64,000 nt of DNA from an uncultured Clostridia bacterium. GTDB lineage: Bacteria; Bacillota; Clostridia; Peptostreptococcales; Anaerovoracaceae. Below, in pieces: positions 25,342 through 34,532 of the stretch. Under the pieces are notes generated by a model. The model was given only the letters and a program-made list of their open reading frames with translations, had not been told where the DNA came from and ran no database searches. Position numbers and translations under genes: made by a program. The stretch lies in contig CAKQXD010000012.1 of assembly GCA_934281605.1 (NCBI GenBank), forward strand, positions 4,851-68,850, written 5' to 3'. The first letter of the stretch is position 1; every line of letters starts with the position of its first letter.

Positions 25342-25905
25342 CTATCCATTGATGTTCTTATATTTTTCCAGCTCCTTTTTCAGCTGAAGGTTTTCCATCT
25401 GCAGGTCGAAGAAGCTGTTTTCCAGTTCCTTGCACTTGTCTTCCACTTCCTTGACCACTTCCTCCATACTGCTCTGAGCCTGCTGTTTCGCATTGTTCAC
25501 TTCATTCTGAAGCTGCTGCGTTTCGGCTTCCTTTTGCTTGATCTGATTCAGCAGATCATCTCTCTGCAGCACGATCGCCTGGGTCTCTTCTTTGTAATCC
25601 ATGTAGTTTTTCTTGGATTCATCCCAGAGCTGCACGTAATGCTGTGCGTCCTTTTCCAGCTGCAGATTCAGGCGCTTCAGTTCCTCGATCTCCTCGAGGA
25701 CCTCGAAATACTCGCTTGCAATATTAACAGCAGAGAGAACTGCAATATTGGAAGGGGATGCTCCGAGAGACTTTGCCGCCTCTCCGATTTCCTGCATTTT
25801 CATATCAACGTGTGCAGCCACCTGAATGATTTCTTCTTTCGGTTTATCTCCGGCAATCACATATTCCTGTCCGTAGATCTTGACGTTTACTTTGTTGGTT
25901 TCCAT
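25342..25905 (-). CDS. zapA: Cell division protein ZapA
   Basis: 187 residues from the ATG at 25905, seven bases after AGGAG; an upstream GTG at 25911 is too close. The N-terminal ZapA domain has VNVKIYGQEYVIAGDKP, IIQVAAHVDMKM and AVLSAVNIASEYFEV; the rest is a coiled coil (residues about 75-185), longer than in E. coli ZapA. Bundles FtsZ filaments. Between pheT and mutS2. Confidence 0.9.
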   Translation of the reverse strand: METNKVNVKIYGQEYVIAGDKPKEEIIQVAAHVDMKMQEIGEAAKSLGASPSNIAVLSAVNIASEYFEVLEEIEELKRLNLQLEKDAQHYVQLWDESKKNYMDYKEETQAIVLQRDDLLNQIKQKEAETQQLQNEVNNAKQQAQSSMEEVVKEVEDKCKELENSFFDLQMENLQLKKELEKYKNING

Positions 25906-25936
25906 AAACACTCTCCTATCACTTGGTTTCCACCGG

Positions 25937-28393
25937 CTACATTTCGCGCAGCACAGCGTTCAGTTTATGCTCAAGAGCTTCCAGTACTTTGTTGTGTACC
26001 TTCGCTACATCCTCATCGGTCAAGGTCTTATCCTTATCTCTGTAAGTCAGGTTGAACGCCACGCTCTTCTTTCCTTCGTCTACCTGCTTTCCTCTGTAGA
26101 CATCGAAAAGTTTTACGTTTTCAAGGATCTTGCCGCCTTCCTTGCGGATCAGCGCTTCGATCCTGCCGACTTCCAGATTTTCTTCTACCAGAAGAGCAAT
26201 GTCTCTGGAAGTAGATGGATACTTCGGCAGCGGTGTATAAAGAATCGTTCTGTCACTGCATGCCTTAATGGCGTCAAACATCAATTCACAGCAGTAAACT
26301 CTTACGCCGTCCATGCCGTACTGTTCTGCCACGTCAGGATGAACCTCACCCATAACGCCGAGCTGTACAGGCTCTTCACCGCCATCTTTCAGCACGGAGA
26401 TCCGTGCACATCTTCCCGGGTGGAAGGAACCCAGATCAGATTCCCCAGTAAACATCACACTCTTGATGCCCAGTACGCGCAGCAGTTCTTCCACAACGCC
26501 CTTCAGACTGAAAAAATCTTCATCCTTGCCGTACATACCGATGCAGAGAGCATACTGTTCATACGGCAGCACATCGTCTTCCGTTGTATTGTTTACAAAG
26601 GTATTGCCGATTTCAAAGGCGTTTACCTTATCAATATTTCTCGTGTAATTGCGGGCCAGCACTTCCATCATGTTCGGCATCAGAACCGTTCTCATAACGG
26701 AGTTTTCTTCACCCAGCGGGTTGATCAGCTTCACGAAGTTTCTCTCCCAGGAACCTTCTGCCGTACGGATGTAATCCACACCTTTCGGGCTTACGAAGGA
26801 ATAGGTCTGGATCTCATTGAGACCCATGCCGCAGAGAGAATCTCTCGTCAGATCGCGCAGTGCACGTTCTTCCGGGATGCCAGCTTCTGTATTGCCCTTC
26901 GGCAGCGTCACCGGCATCTTGTCATAGCCGTAAATTCTAGCTACTTCCTCGATATAATCTTCTTCCTCCAGCAGATCCTGACGAATTGTCGGAGGAGTTA
27001 CTGTCATGATATTGCCGCTTCCGGTCACTTTGATTTCCAGACTTTCCAGAATATCGACCATTTCCTGACGTTCCAGTTCGATTCCCAGAACGTGATTGAT
27101 CCGGTCTACACGGATGTCGATGGTCTTTGCTTCCTCCGGAACGGGATAATTGTCAACACTGCCCTTGCAGACCTTGCCTGCGCCGATCAGCTCGATCAGC
27201 CGGCATACTCTGTCTGCAGCTGCTTCACAGAGGTTCGGGTCGATGCCCTTCTCAAATCTGGCGGATGCTTCGGTACGCAGCCCCAGTTTTTTAGACGTTG
27301 TCCGCACGCTGTTTCCTGCAAAGTTGGCAGATTCCACAATAATCGTCTTCGTATCTTCTTCGATTTCAGAGTTGAGACCACCCATAACGCCTGCGATAGC
27401 GATGCCGCGTTCCGCATCCTTGATCAGCAGCATATCGTCTGTCAGCGTTCTTTCCGTGCCGTCCAGCGTCGTGAACACTTCGCCGTCCTTTGCATTTTCG
27501 ACTACGATCTTGCCACCCTTTACCTGATTGATATCAAATGCGTGGAGCGGCTGACCGTATTCCAGCATAACAAAGTTGGTAATATCTACAATGTTATTGA
27601 TCGGGCGCATGCCTGCATACATCAGTCTCTTCTGCAGCCACCATGGGGACTGTTCCACTTTCACGTCCGTTACGATACGAGCCACGTATCTCTTACAGCT
27701 TTCCGAATTCTTGATTTCTACGGAAACGTAATCCTTGGATTCACCTTCTCCGTCTTCGTTCTGGATCGCTGTATCCGGATAAGAAAATGGCTTCTTGAAC
27801 GTCGCGGAAGCTTCTCTCGCCATGCCGACCATAGCCAGGCAGTCCGGACGGTTCGGTGTGATTTCAAAGTCAACGACAGCCTGTTTCAGCTGCAGAGCTT
27901 CTGCAAAGTCCTGTCCCAGAGGATAATCCTCTTCCAGGATCCAAATGCCGTCTTTATGTGCTACCGGCACGACTTTATCTTCAAAACCCAGCTCGCCTGC
28001 GGAGCACAGCATACCGAAGGACTCCACGCCTCTCAGCTTGCCCTTGGTGATCTTCACGCCACCTTCCTGCTTCGGCTGCCCATGCAGCGGTCCCGGAATC
28101 CGGCTCTTGTGAAGAGCTACCGGTACCAGCGCACCTTCAAATACATTCGGAGCACCTGTTACGATCTGAATCAGTTCTTCTTCTCCTACATTGATCTGAC
28201 ACACCACCAGCTTATCTGCATCCGGGTGTTTTTCTATTTTCTCGATCTTTCCGACTACCACGCGATCCATTTCTTCACAGAAGTGTTCGCAAGTTTCCAG
28301 ATTGGAACCGGACATGATCATTCTGTCACAAAATTCCTCGTCAGAAACATCTATATCGATATAATCATTCAACCACTCGATTGGAACTAACAT
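25937..28393 (-). CDS. pheT: Phenylalanyl-tRNA synthetase beta subunit
   Basis: 818 residues. The N-terminal EMAP-like tRNA-binding domain (IEKHPDADKLVVCQINVGEE), the B3/B4 editing domain, the B5 domain, the catalytic-like core (YPSTSRDIALLV) and the C-terminal FDX-ACB domain (YRDKDKTLTDEDVAKVH) are all present in the usual order. Forms an alpha2-beta2 enzyme with PheS. Starts 11 bp behind pheS. No T-box leader is visible in front of pheS. Confidence 0.98.
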   Translation of the reverse strand: MLVPIEWLNDYIDIDVSDEEFCDRMIMSGSNLETCEHFCEEMDRVVVGKIEKIEKHPDADKLVVCQINVGEEELIQIVTGAPNVFEGALVPVALHKSRIPGPLHGQPKQEGGVKITKGKLRGVESFGMLCSAGELGFEDKVVPVAHKDGIWILEEDYPLGQDFAEALQLKQAVVDFEITPNRPDCLAMVGMAREASATFKKPFSYPDTAIQNEDGEGESKDYVSVEIKNSESCKRYVARIVTDVKVEQSPWWLQKRLMYAGMRPINNIVDITNFVMLEYGQPLHAFDINQVKGGKIVVENAKDGEVFTTLDGTERTLTDDMLLIKDAERGIAIAGVMGGLNSEIEEDTKTIIVESANFAGNSVRTTSKKLGLRTEASARFEKGIDPNLCEAAADRVCRLIELIGAGKVCKGSVDNYPVPEEAKTIDIRVDRINHVLGIELERQEMVDILESLEIKVTGSGNIMTVTPPTIRQDLLEEEDYIEEVARIYGYDKMPVTLPKGNTEAGIPEERALRDLTRDSLCGMGLNEIQTYSFVSPKGVDYIRTAEGSWERNFVKLINPLGEENSVMRTVLMPNMMEVLARNYTRNIDKVNAFEIGNTFVNNTTEDDVLPYEQYALCIGMYGKDEDFFSLKGVVEELLRVLGIKSVMFTGESDLGSFHPGRCARISVLKDGGEEPVQLGVMGEVHPDVAEQYGMDGVRVYCCELMFDAIKACSDRTILYTPLPKYPSTSRDIALLVEENLEVGRIEALIRKEGGKILENVKLFDVYRGKQVDEGKKSVAFNLTYRDKDKTLTDEDVAKVHNKVLEALEHKLNAVLREM

Positions 28394-28404
28394 ATGGCAC
28401 CCTC

Positions 28405-29427
28405 CTATTTAAACTGGTTTATGAAACGCATGTCGTTTTCATAAAATAATCTGATATCATCAACACCGTACTTCAGCATGGCAGCACGTTCTACTCCCAT
28501 ACCAAATGCAAATCCCGTATATTTTTCGGTGTCCAGGCCGCCAACTTTTAATACGTGCGGGTGAACCATACCGCAGCCCAGAACTTCGATCCAGCCGCTG
28601 CCCTTGCAGACTCTGCAACCCTTGCCGCCGCACTTGAAACAGGATACATCCATTTCTGCACTCGGTTCTGTGAACGGGAAGTGATGTGGACGGAACTTAG
28701 TCTTGGTCTTTGTTCCAAATAACTGTTTTGCGAAGCTGTCCAGCGTTCCTTTCAGGTCTGCCATCGTAATACCTTCATCGACTACCAGACCTTCGATCTG
28801 GTGGAACATCGGGGAGTGAGTCGCATCCGGCGTATCGCAGCGGAAGCATCTTCCCGGGGAAATCACCTTGATCGGAGGCTTCGTCTTCATCAGCGTTCTT
28901 ACCTGTACTGGCGATGTCTGCGTCCGCAGCAGGATATCTTCTGTGATATAGAAGGTATCTGACATATCTCTGGACGGGTGATTCGGTCCGGCGTTCAGTG
29001 CATCAAAATTGTTGAATACAGTTTCCACTTCCGGACCTTCTGCGATGGAGAATCCCATGCTCATAAACACCTTCGAGATTTCCTCAATGGTGATAGTCAG
29101 CGGGTGCTTAACGCCTAACGTAACGTCTTTACCCGGCTCTGTCACATCTATCTTTTCCAGTTTAAACTTTGCTTCCTTCGCAGCAGCTTTCATATCTGCA
29201 AAGCGGCGTTCCAGCAGACCTTCGATCTCGGAACGCACGGAGTTTGCCATCTGGCCTGTTGATTTTCTTTCTTCCGGTGAAAGTTTGCCCATTCCTCTGA
29301 GGATCTCGGTCAGCTTTCCCTTTTTACCCAGCAGTTTTACCCGGACGTCATCGACATCGCTGACGGATCCTGCCTGCTGCAGCTGTGCTTTCGCTTCTTC
29401 TAAAATTTTGTTTAACTGAGCTTGCAT
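28405..29427 (-). CDS. pheS: Phenylalanyl-tRNA synthetase alpha subunit
   Basis: 340 residues from the ATG at 29427, with GAGAGGT six bases upstream; a TTG at 29442 in the same frame is less likely. An N-terminal coiled coil precedes class II motif 2 (FRCDTPDATHSPMFHQIEG, about residue 195) and motif 3 (GMGVERAAMLKYGVDDIRLF, about residue 315). Together with PheT charges tRNA-Phe. It is followed by pheT and preceded by the TrmH-like gene, with 17 bases between. Confidence 0.98.
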   Translation of the reverse strand: MQAQLNKILEEAKAQLQQAGSVSDVDDVRVKLLGKKGKLTEILRGMGKLSPEERKSTGQMANSVRSEIEGLLERRFADMKAAAKEAKFKLEKIDVTEPGKDVTLGVKHPLTITIEEISKVFMSMGFSIAEGPEVETVFNNFDALNAGPNHPSRDMSDTFYITEDILLRTQTSPVQVRTLMKTKPPIKVISPGRCFRCDTPDATHSPMFHQIEGLVVDEGITMADLKGTLDSFAKQLFGTKTKTKFRPHHFPFTEPSAEMDVSCFKCGGKGCRVCKGSGWIEVLGCGMVHPHVLKVGGLDTEKYTGFAFGMGVERAAMLKYGVDDIRLFYENDMRFINQFK

Positions 29428-29444
29428 CGTTTTACCTCTCAATT

Positions 29445-30224
29445 TTATTTTATGTTGTGTGACTGATACATCAGGATGCCGGCCGCCACCGCCGCATTCA
29501 GGGATTCGATGGAGCCTGCCATCGGAATCTTGATTTTTATATCTGCAATATCCAGGAACTCCTGCCGCACGCCGCGACCTTCGTTTCCGATGACCAGAGC
29601 AACATTTTCACCAAGATCCGCATCCTGGTAATACTGCTCTGCCTCCAGACTGGTCACTGCGATGTTTCGCTGCAAAGCATGCAGCCGATCTGTTGCTTCT
29701 GCAATATCGTTTTCCTGCAAAATCGGCATACGGAACAAAGAACCCGCCGCCGCACGAACGACCTTCGGAGCATACACATCCGTGCATCCGTCCATCAGCA
29801 GTACGCCACCGTAGCCAGCTGCTTCTGCCGTGCGAATGATCGTTCCCATATTTCCCGGATCCTGTAATCGATCCAGTATCACAATGTTTTTCGTATTTTC
29901 TTTCAGCAAATCGGAAAAGCTGTCCCAGTCGTGCTGCGTTTTCCGAACCACAGCAATGACGCCCTGGGAATGATCCGTATCCGCAAGGCTGTCAAACAGT
30001 CTGGCACTCAGCTCCATGACCGGGGTGTGCTCAGACTCCTCAAAACCGGATGAGCTGTTCTCCCTTATCAGGATCATCTCCACCGGAATTCCCAGCGACA
30101 TGGCATCCGCCAGAGGCTTGATTCCCTCCAGCAGATATTTTCCTGTCTGCTCCCGATATTTTCGTTTTGCCAGCTTACAGACGGCTTTATAGATGGAGTT
30201 ATCCTTTGATGTGATTTTCTTCAT
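29445..30224 (-). CDS. TrmH-family (SPOUT) RNA 2'-O-methyltransferase
   Basis: 259 residues. An N-terminal substrate-binding domain (about residues 1-100, with YLLEGIKPLADAM) is followed by the SPOUT domain with its three motifs: ILDRLQDPGNMGTIIRTAEA (about residue 115), VALVIGNEGRGV (about 210) and IKIPMAGSIESLNAAVAAGI (about 233). Likely modifies 23S rRNA as in the RlmB/TsnR group; exact target unknown. There is no obvious ribosome site before its ATG. It lies between the ftsZ terminator and pheS. Confidence 0.9.
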   Translation of the reverse strand: MKKITSKDNSIYKAVCKLAKRKYREQTGKYLLEGIKPLADAMSLGIPVEMILIRENSSSGFEESEHTPVMELSARLFDSLADTDHSQGVIAVVRKTQHDWDSFSDLLKENTKNIVILDRLQDPGNMGTIIRTAEAAGYGGVLLMDGCTDVYAPKVVRAAAGSLFRMPILQENDIAEATDRLHALQRNIAVTSLEAEQYYQDADLGENVALVIGNEGRGVRQEFLDIADIKIKIPMAGSIESLNAAVAAGILMYQSHNIK

Positions 30225-30241
30225 GTCTGCTTGAAACGGAA

Positions 30242-30267
30242 CAATAGCCGGATAAAACCGGCTATTG
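30242..30267 (-). terminator. Hairpin after ftsZ, probable terminator
   Basis: CAATAGCCGG and CCGGCTATTG form a perfect 10-bp stem with a six-base loop. The following T run is weak (TTCCGTTTC), so read-through into the TrmH-pheST genes is possible. Confidence 0.65.
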
Positions 30268-30286
30268 AAATACTCTTACCTTTCTG

Positions 30287-31402
30287 CTATCTCTTTAAGA
30301 AAGTCGGAATGTCAATTCCGGACATTCCCTTGTATGCATCTTCCGTGGAAGGTGCTGCATTATCCGCCGGTGTGCTGTGAGTTTCTGCAGGACTTTCTTC
30401 CGGTTTGTCCGGGATCACAGGACTGTTGAGGATATCCATATCCTGCGGTTTTTCAAATCCTGCTGCGATAACAGTCACTACGATTTCATCCTGCAGATCT
30501 TCCTTGATTGCTGCACCCATAATGATGATTGCATTTTCATCAGCTTCCTGTTCGATCTGGGACATCACTTTATCCACATCGAACATAGTGAGATCTCTTC
30601 CACCCGTGATATTGATGAGTACGGCTCTTGCGCCGGAGATCTTAGTTTCCAGAAGCGGACTGTTCACGGCGCCCTTAACAGCGTCTTCCAGACGTGTTTC
30701 GCCTGTTCCTCTGCCAACGCCCATATGTACGATTCCTCTGTCCTTCATGATCGTTGTCACGTCTGCGAAGTCCAGATTGATCAGTGCATCGTCTACTATG
30801 ATATCGGAGATACCCTGAACTCCCTGTTTCAGGATCTCATCTGCCATCTCGAATGCTTCCAGCAGAGAAGTCTGTTCCTGCACCGTTTCCAGGAGCTTGT
30901 CATTCGGTACAACAACGAGAGAGTCCACGTACTTCTTCAGGAATTTAATACCAAGTTCTGCATGTTCCATGCGTTTTTTACCTTCAAAGCGGAAAGGCTT
31001 GGTTACAACCCCTACCGTCAGGATTCCCATGTCTTTCGCAAGTTTTGCGATGATCGGTGCGGCACCTGTACCTGTGCCTCCCCCCATACCGCAAGTCACG
31101 AAGATCATATCAGCTCCTGCAATATATTTTTCCAGATCTTCGATATTTTCTTCTGCCGATTTCTGTCCTATCTCAGGATTTCCGCCTGCGCCAAGACCTT
31201 TCGTCAGTTTTTCTCCGATCTGTATTTTTGTCTCTGCTTTACATCTCTGGTCTAAAACCAGCTTGTCCGTATTGACAGCAATGAAAGAAACGCCCGTCAT
31301 ACCTGCTTCTATCATGCGGTTTACTGCGTTACATCCGCCGCCGCCAACTCCGATGACTTTGATTTCCTGCAGCTTAGAGTCATTCGCTTCAAATTGTAAC
31401 AT
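30287..31402 (-). CDS. ftsZ: Cell division protein FtsZ
   Basis: 371 residues, tubulin-like GTPase that forms the Z ring. IGVGGGGCNAVNRMIE at the N-terminus, the GTP-binding CGMGGGTGTGAAP (about residue 105), the T7 loop with NLDFAD (about 210) and the C-terminal peptide GIDIPTFLKR that binds partners. AGGAGGT eight bases before the ATG. Last gene of the dcw cluster, with an additional promoter of its own upstream. No ftsA precedes it, unlike in many bacteria. Confidence 0.98.
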   Translation of the reverse strand: MLQFEANDSKLQEIKVIGVGGGGCNAVNRMIEAGMTGVSFIAVNTDKLVLDQRCKAETKIQIGEKLTKGLGAGGNPEIGQKSAEENIEDLEKYIAGADMIFVTCGMGGGTGTGAAPIIAKLAKDMGILTVGVVTKPFRFEGKKRMEHAELGIKFLKKYVDSLVVVPNDKLLETVQEQTSLLEAFEMADEILKQGVQGISDIIVDDALINLDFADVTTIMKDRGIVHMGVGRGTGETRLEDAVKGAVNSPLLETKISGARAVLINITGGRDLTMFDVDKVMSQIEQEADENAIIIMGAAIKEDLQDEIVVTVIAAGFEKPQDMDILNSPVIPDKPEESPAETHSTPADNAAPSTEDAYKGMSGIDIPTFLKR

Positions 31403-31444
31403 TCAGAAGTACCTCCTGTGATTTTTTAAATAATTCCATTTTTT

Positions 31445-31473
31445 ATTATAACACATTAATTTTGCGGCGTAAA
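31445..31473 (-). promoter_or_regulatory. Internal promoter in front of ftsZ
   Basis: TTTACG (31468-31473), 17-base spacer, TATAAT (31445-31450) on the minus strand. The -35 lies inside the last codons of divIB; the start codon is about 43 bases downstream. Confidence 0.75.
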
Positions 31474-32214
31474 GGAACAATAATTATTGCTTCCAATGTT
31501 GATAACGCCTGCTTCCACACCCTTTTGATACAAATCAAACACGACCGTTTTCAACGCGCCAGATTTCATACAATTAAGCAGATCCGTATACTTGCCCCGG
31601 CAGACAAGACCATCGTAAATATAAGCGTTTACTCTGGTTCCGTCAATGTCCAGTTTCTTGAAATACAGATCTCCATCCTCCATCCGCTGAATGATCTCCA
31701 TCGCCTTGTCGTAGGTGTCACCGTCTTTTACTTCGATCGTCTTCTTTTTCTTCGCTTTCGTCACCTTGACATTCTCAACAAGAGGGACTTCCTTCTGCTC
31801 CTTTGCGATGTCCAAAACCATGCCTTCTCCGTCCGTAATGACGAACCGCTTTCCCATCAGGAACTGCGCCTGTCCGCTTCTTTCCGTTACGGAAATCTCG
31901 ATCTTGTTCGGCAGCTTTCTCTTCACACGCACTTTTTCTATGTAAAGATTTTGCTTGATGCGATGCTGCGCGAACAGCGGATGCACATCAAAAATATTTT
32001 CTCCGGTTTTCAGCTCCGACAGTTTCAAAATCTCATCATCTGAAATATCCTCATTGCCGACCACTGCGATCCCGTCCACGGTAAAATAGTCGATATGTAC
32101 ACCGAAATATACGCCTGCACAAAGCAGTAGAAACAGAAAAATCTTCAGCAGATAACGTTTTTTTCGTCTTCGTTTCTTTTTTACATTTTTTTCTGCCCGG
32201 TTATCTCTTCGCAT
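31456..32214 (-). CDS. divIB: Cell division protein DivIB/FtsQ
   Basis: 252 residues. A very basic cytoplasmic head (VKKKRRRKKRYLLK), one membrane helix (IFLFLLLCAGVYFGV), then a POTRA domain (FTVDGIAVVGNEDISDDEIL) and beta domain. Recruits late divisome proteins. Six bases behind murG. Confidence 0.92.
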   Translation of the reverse strand: MRRDNRAEKNVKKKRRRKKRYLLKIFLFLLLCAGVYFGVHIDYFTVDGIAVVGNEDISDDEILKLSELKTGENIFDVHPLFAQHRIKQNLYIEKVRVKRKLPNKIEISVTERSGQAQFLMGKRFVITDGEGMVLDIAKEQKEVPLVENVKVTKAKKKKTIEVKDGDTYDKAMEIIQRMEDGDLYFKKLDIDGTRVNAYIYDGLVCRGKYTDLLNCMKSGALKTVVFDLYQKGVEAGVINIGSNNYCSFTPQN

Positions 32215-32220
32215 AGTCGC

Positions 32221-33339
32221 TTATTTCTCCACCTTCTGGAATTCACCAATATTATCGCAAATCATCCCTGCAGCATCCTTTGGAGCACACTGCAGACTTT
32301 TCGCCTCCATATCTTGCAGGATCGCAGGATCCTCCTTCAACTGTAAAATCTTTGCGATCAGCTTTTCATGATCCAGATCCTTTTCCTCAATAACGATAGC
32401 ACCACCTTTTTCTGCAACAGCTTTTGCATTGAAATACTGGTGATTTCCCGTTACATGGGGAGATGGGATGAAAATAGCCGCTTTCCCGCACACCGTTACT
32501 TCCGCTACTGTGATTGCCCCGCTTCGACTGATCACAAGATCCGCCGCAGCCAGATACCGGTTCATATCACTAATATATTCCATGATTTTGATGTTGGAAT
32601 CTTTACCGGTCTTGATATTCTTCTCCTTCAGTTCGCTGCAGATAGCGTCATAATAGAACTTCCCCGTTGCCAGGCAGACTTTCATATCCGGCTTTCCCTG
32701 GAAGGCTTCCATGACGCTGATCATCGCCTGATTGATACGTCCCGCGCCCTGACTTCCGCCAAAGGCCAGCAGCACGAAATCATCCTCTGCAAACCCCAAA
32801 TCTTTTCTCGCCTGTTCCCGATCCATTTCATAAAAGCTCTTCCGCACCGGATTCCCTACCGTGATGTGTTTTTCCGGATGCTTAAAATAAGCGGAGCCTT
32901 CTTCGAAGCCGAGGAATACATTGTTGACGTGCTTTTCCAGCATCTTGTTGGTCACACCCGGAAAAGCGTTCTGCTCATGGATATATGTTGGAATCTTCAT
33001 TTTCTGCGCCATCTTTACCAGCGGCGCACTGGCATAGCCGCCTGTGCCGATGACAACATCCGGCTGAAACTCAGCCAGAATCTGGCGAGACAGCTTGTTT
33101 CCCTTCTGCAGATCCCGCAGGACTTCAATATTCTTTAAAGGCTTTTTCCGATTGAATCCCTGTACCGGAATCAGACGGATCGGATACCCATTGTCCGGTA
33201 CCAGTTTTTTTTCCAGACCGCGCTGCGCTCCTACAAACAGGATCTCTGCATCTGGAAATCTTCTCTTTATTTCATCTGCGATCGCGATGGCCGGGTAGAT
33301 ATGTCCTCCCGTGCCTCCGCCTGTCATAATTACTTTCAT
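32221..33339 (-). CDS. murG: UDP-N-acetylglucosamine:undecaprenyl-PP-MurNAc-pentapeptide GlcNAc transferase
   Basis: 372 residues, GT28 family. MTGGGTGGHIYPAIAIADEI (glycine-rich loop) at the N-terminus, GTGGYASAPLV (about residue 95), FGGSQGAGRIN (about 190) and SRSGAITVAEV (about 265). Makes lipid II at the inner face of the membrane. Its ATG overlaps the ftsW stop by four bases (ATGA). Confidence 0.97.
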   Translation of the reverse strand: MKVIMTGGGTGGHIYPAIAIADEIKRRFPDAEILFVGAQRGLEKKLVPDNGYPIRLIPVQGFNRKKPLKNIEVLRDLQKGNKLSRQILAEFQPDVVIGTGGYASAPLVKMAQKMKIPTYIHEQNAFPGVTNKMLEKHVNNVFLGFEEGSAYFKHPEKHITVGNPVRKSFYEMDREQARKDLGFAEDDFVLLAFGGSQGAGRINQAMISVMEAFQGKPDMKVCLATGKFYYDAICSELKEKNIKTGKDSNIKIMEYISDMNRYLAAADLVISRSGAITVAEVTVCGKAAIFIPSPHVTGNHQYFNAKAVAEKGGAIVIEEKDLDHEKLIAKILQLKEDPAILQDMEAKSLQCAPKDAAGMICDNIGEFQKVEK

Positions 33340-34523
33340 GATTCCACTCCTGTATTTTTCGGTGCATGCCTGGATATGTTCATAAGAACTCCCGCCGAGA
33401 ACATGAACATAAGCAGTGCATTACCACCATAACTGATAAACGGCAGATTGATTCCGGTCGGCGGCATGGATGCTGTCACGACCGCAATGTTCAGGAATAC
33501 CTGAATGCCCACCATCAAGACGATACCTGAAGCCAGCAGCAGACCGAACTGATCAGGTGCATTGATCGCCACGTGTACGCCGCGCCACAGGAAGCAGCAG
33601 TAAAGTGCCAGCAACAGAATGATCCCGATGAATCCCAGTTCCTCTCCAATGATGGCCAGAATAAAATCGTTCTGCGGTTCCGGCAGATATAGATTCTTCT
33701 GGACACTCTTGCCCAGTCCAACGCCGAACAATCCTCCAGATCCCAGTGCCAGCAGCGACTGCGCTACCTGATAGCCTTCTCCCAGAGCATCCTGAAACGG
33801 ATCCCAAAATTGGTTCATACGCTGCGCCCAGTAAGAATCCGTGAAAAGCACAATAAATGCCAGACCTGCTCCGCCCAGTGCTCCAAGCCCAAACACATAA
33901 CGCCATTTCAGACCAACTACCAGCATCATGGCAACAACGATACCGCATACTGTGATCGCCGTAGACAGGTTCGGCTGTTTAATGATCAGGATCGCATACA
34001 CAATCGTCACCGCTGCCATAGGCAGGATGCCTTTCGTCAGCGAATGGATCCGCTCCGGCTTTTCACTAAAAAACCATGCTGTAAACAAAATGATAAACAG
34101 CTTGGCGAATTCTCCCGGCATGATAGTTACCGGTCCGGCGCCGATCCACCGGGTCGCATTGTTGGCCGAATGTCCCAGCGGTGTGAAAAGCAGCACCAGA
34201 AGAATCGCTCCGAAAATCAGACCCGGGACAGCGACCTTGCGGTATTTTCTGTAATCAAATGTCGCACCGAACAGCAGTGCAACCGTTCCCAAGGCGACCC
34301 ACGCCAGCTGCCGGAACAGATAGCTGTACGCCGTTCCATCCTGACTGATGGAGTAATAGTAACTGGCGCTGAACACCATGATCACTCCGAAAATCACCAG
34401 GGCTGCCGTAAAGATCATCAGCAGAAAGTCCCCTGACCGCAACCCTGCGGCCGGCTTCAATCTCCGCACTCCGCTTTTTTCCTTTTTAACTTTTTTCTCG
34501 TTTCCCTTTTCCTGCTTTCTCAA
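33336..34523 (-). CDS. ftsW: Lipid II-polymerising glycosyltransferase FtsW (SEDS family)
   Basis: 395 residues with about ten membrane helices after a basic N-terminus. Hallmarks are the GHSANNATRWIG segment (about residue 117), PEPQNDFILAIIGEELGF (about 285) and the C-terminal PFISYGGNAL. A TTG start is used; there is no nearby ATG and the ribosome site is AAAGGTA, partly inside the murD stop region. Septal peptidoglycan synthesis together with the class B PBP of the same cluster. Confidence 0.94.
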   Translation of the reverse strand: MRKQEKGNEKKVKKEKSGVRRLKPAAGLRSGDFLLMIFTAALVIFGVIMVFSASYYYSISQDGTAYSYLFRQLAWVALGTVALLFGATFDYRKYRKVAVPGLIFGAILLVLLFTPLGHSANNATRWIGAGPVTIMPGEFAKLFIILFTAWFFSEKPERIHSLTKGILPMAAVTIVYAILIIKQPNLSTAITVCGIVVAMMLVVGLKWRYVFGLGALGGAGLAFIVLFTDSYWAQRMNQFWDPFQDALGEGYQVAQSLLALGSGGLFGVGLGKSVQKNLYLPEPQNDFILAIIGEELGFIGIILLLALYCCFLWRGVHVAINAPDQFGLLLASGIVLMVGIQVFLNIAVVTASMPPTGINLPFISYGGNALLMFMFSAGVLMNISRHAPKNTGVES

Positions 34524-34532
34524 TTCCAGATG

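Noticed and set aside
25880..28390. 836-codon plus-strand open frame
   Set aside because: Exactly antisense to pheT; its translation is Phe/His/Arg/Cys-rich with no family features. A by-product of codon usage in the real gene.
30225..30286. T-box leader for pheS/pheT
   Set aside because: No T-box sequence or specifier stem could be found before the TrmH-pheST run; only the ftsZ hairpin is present.
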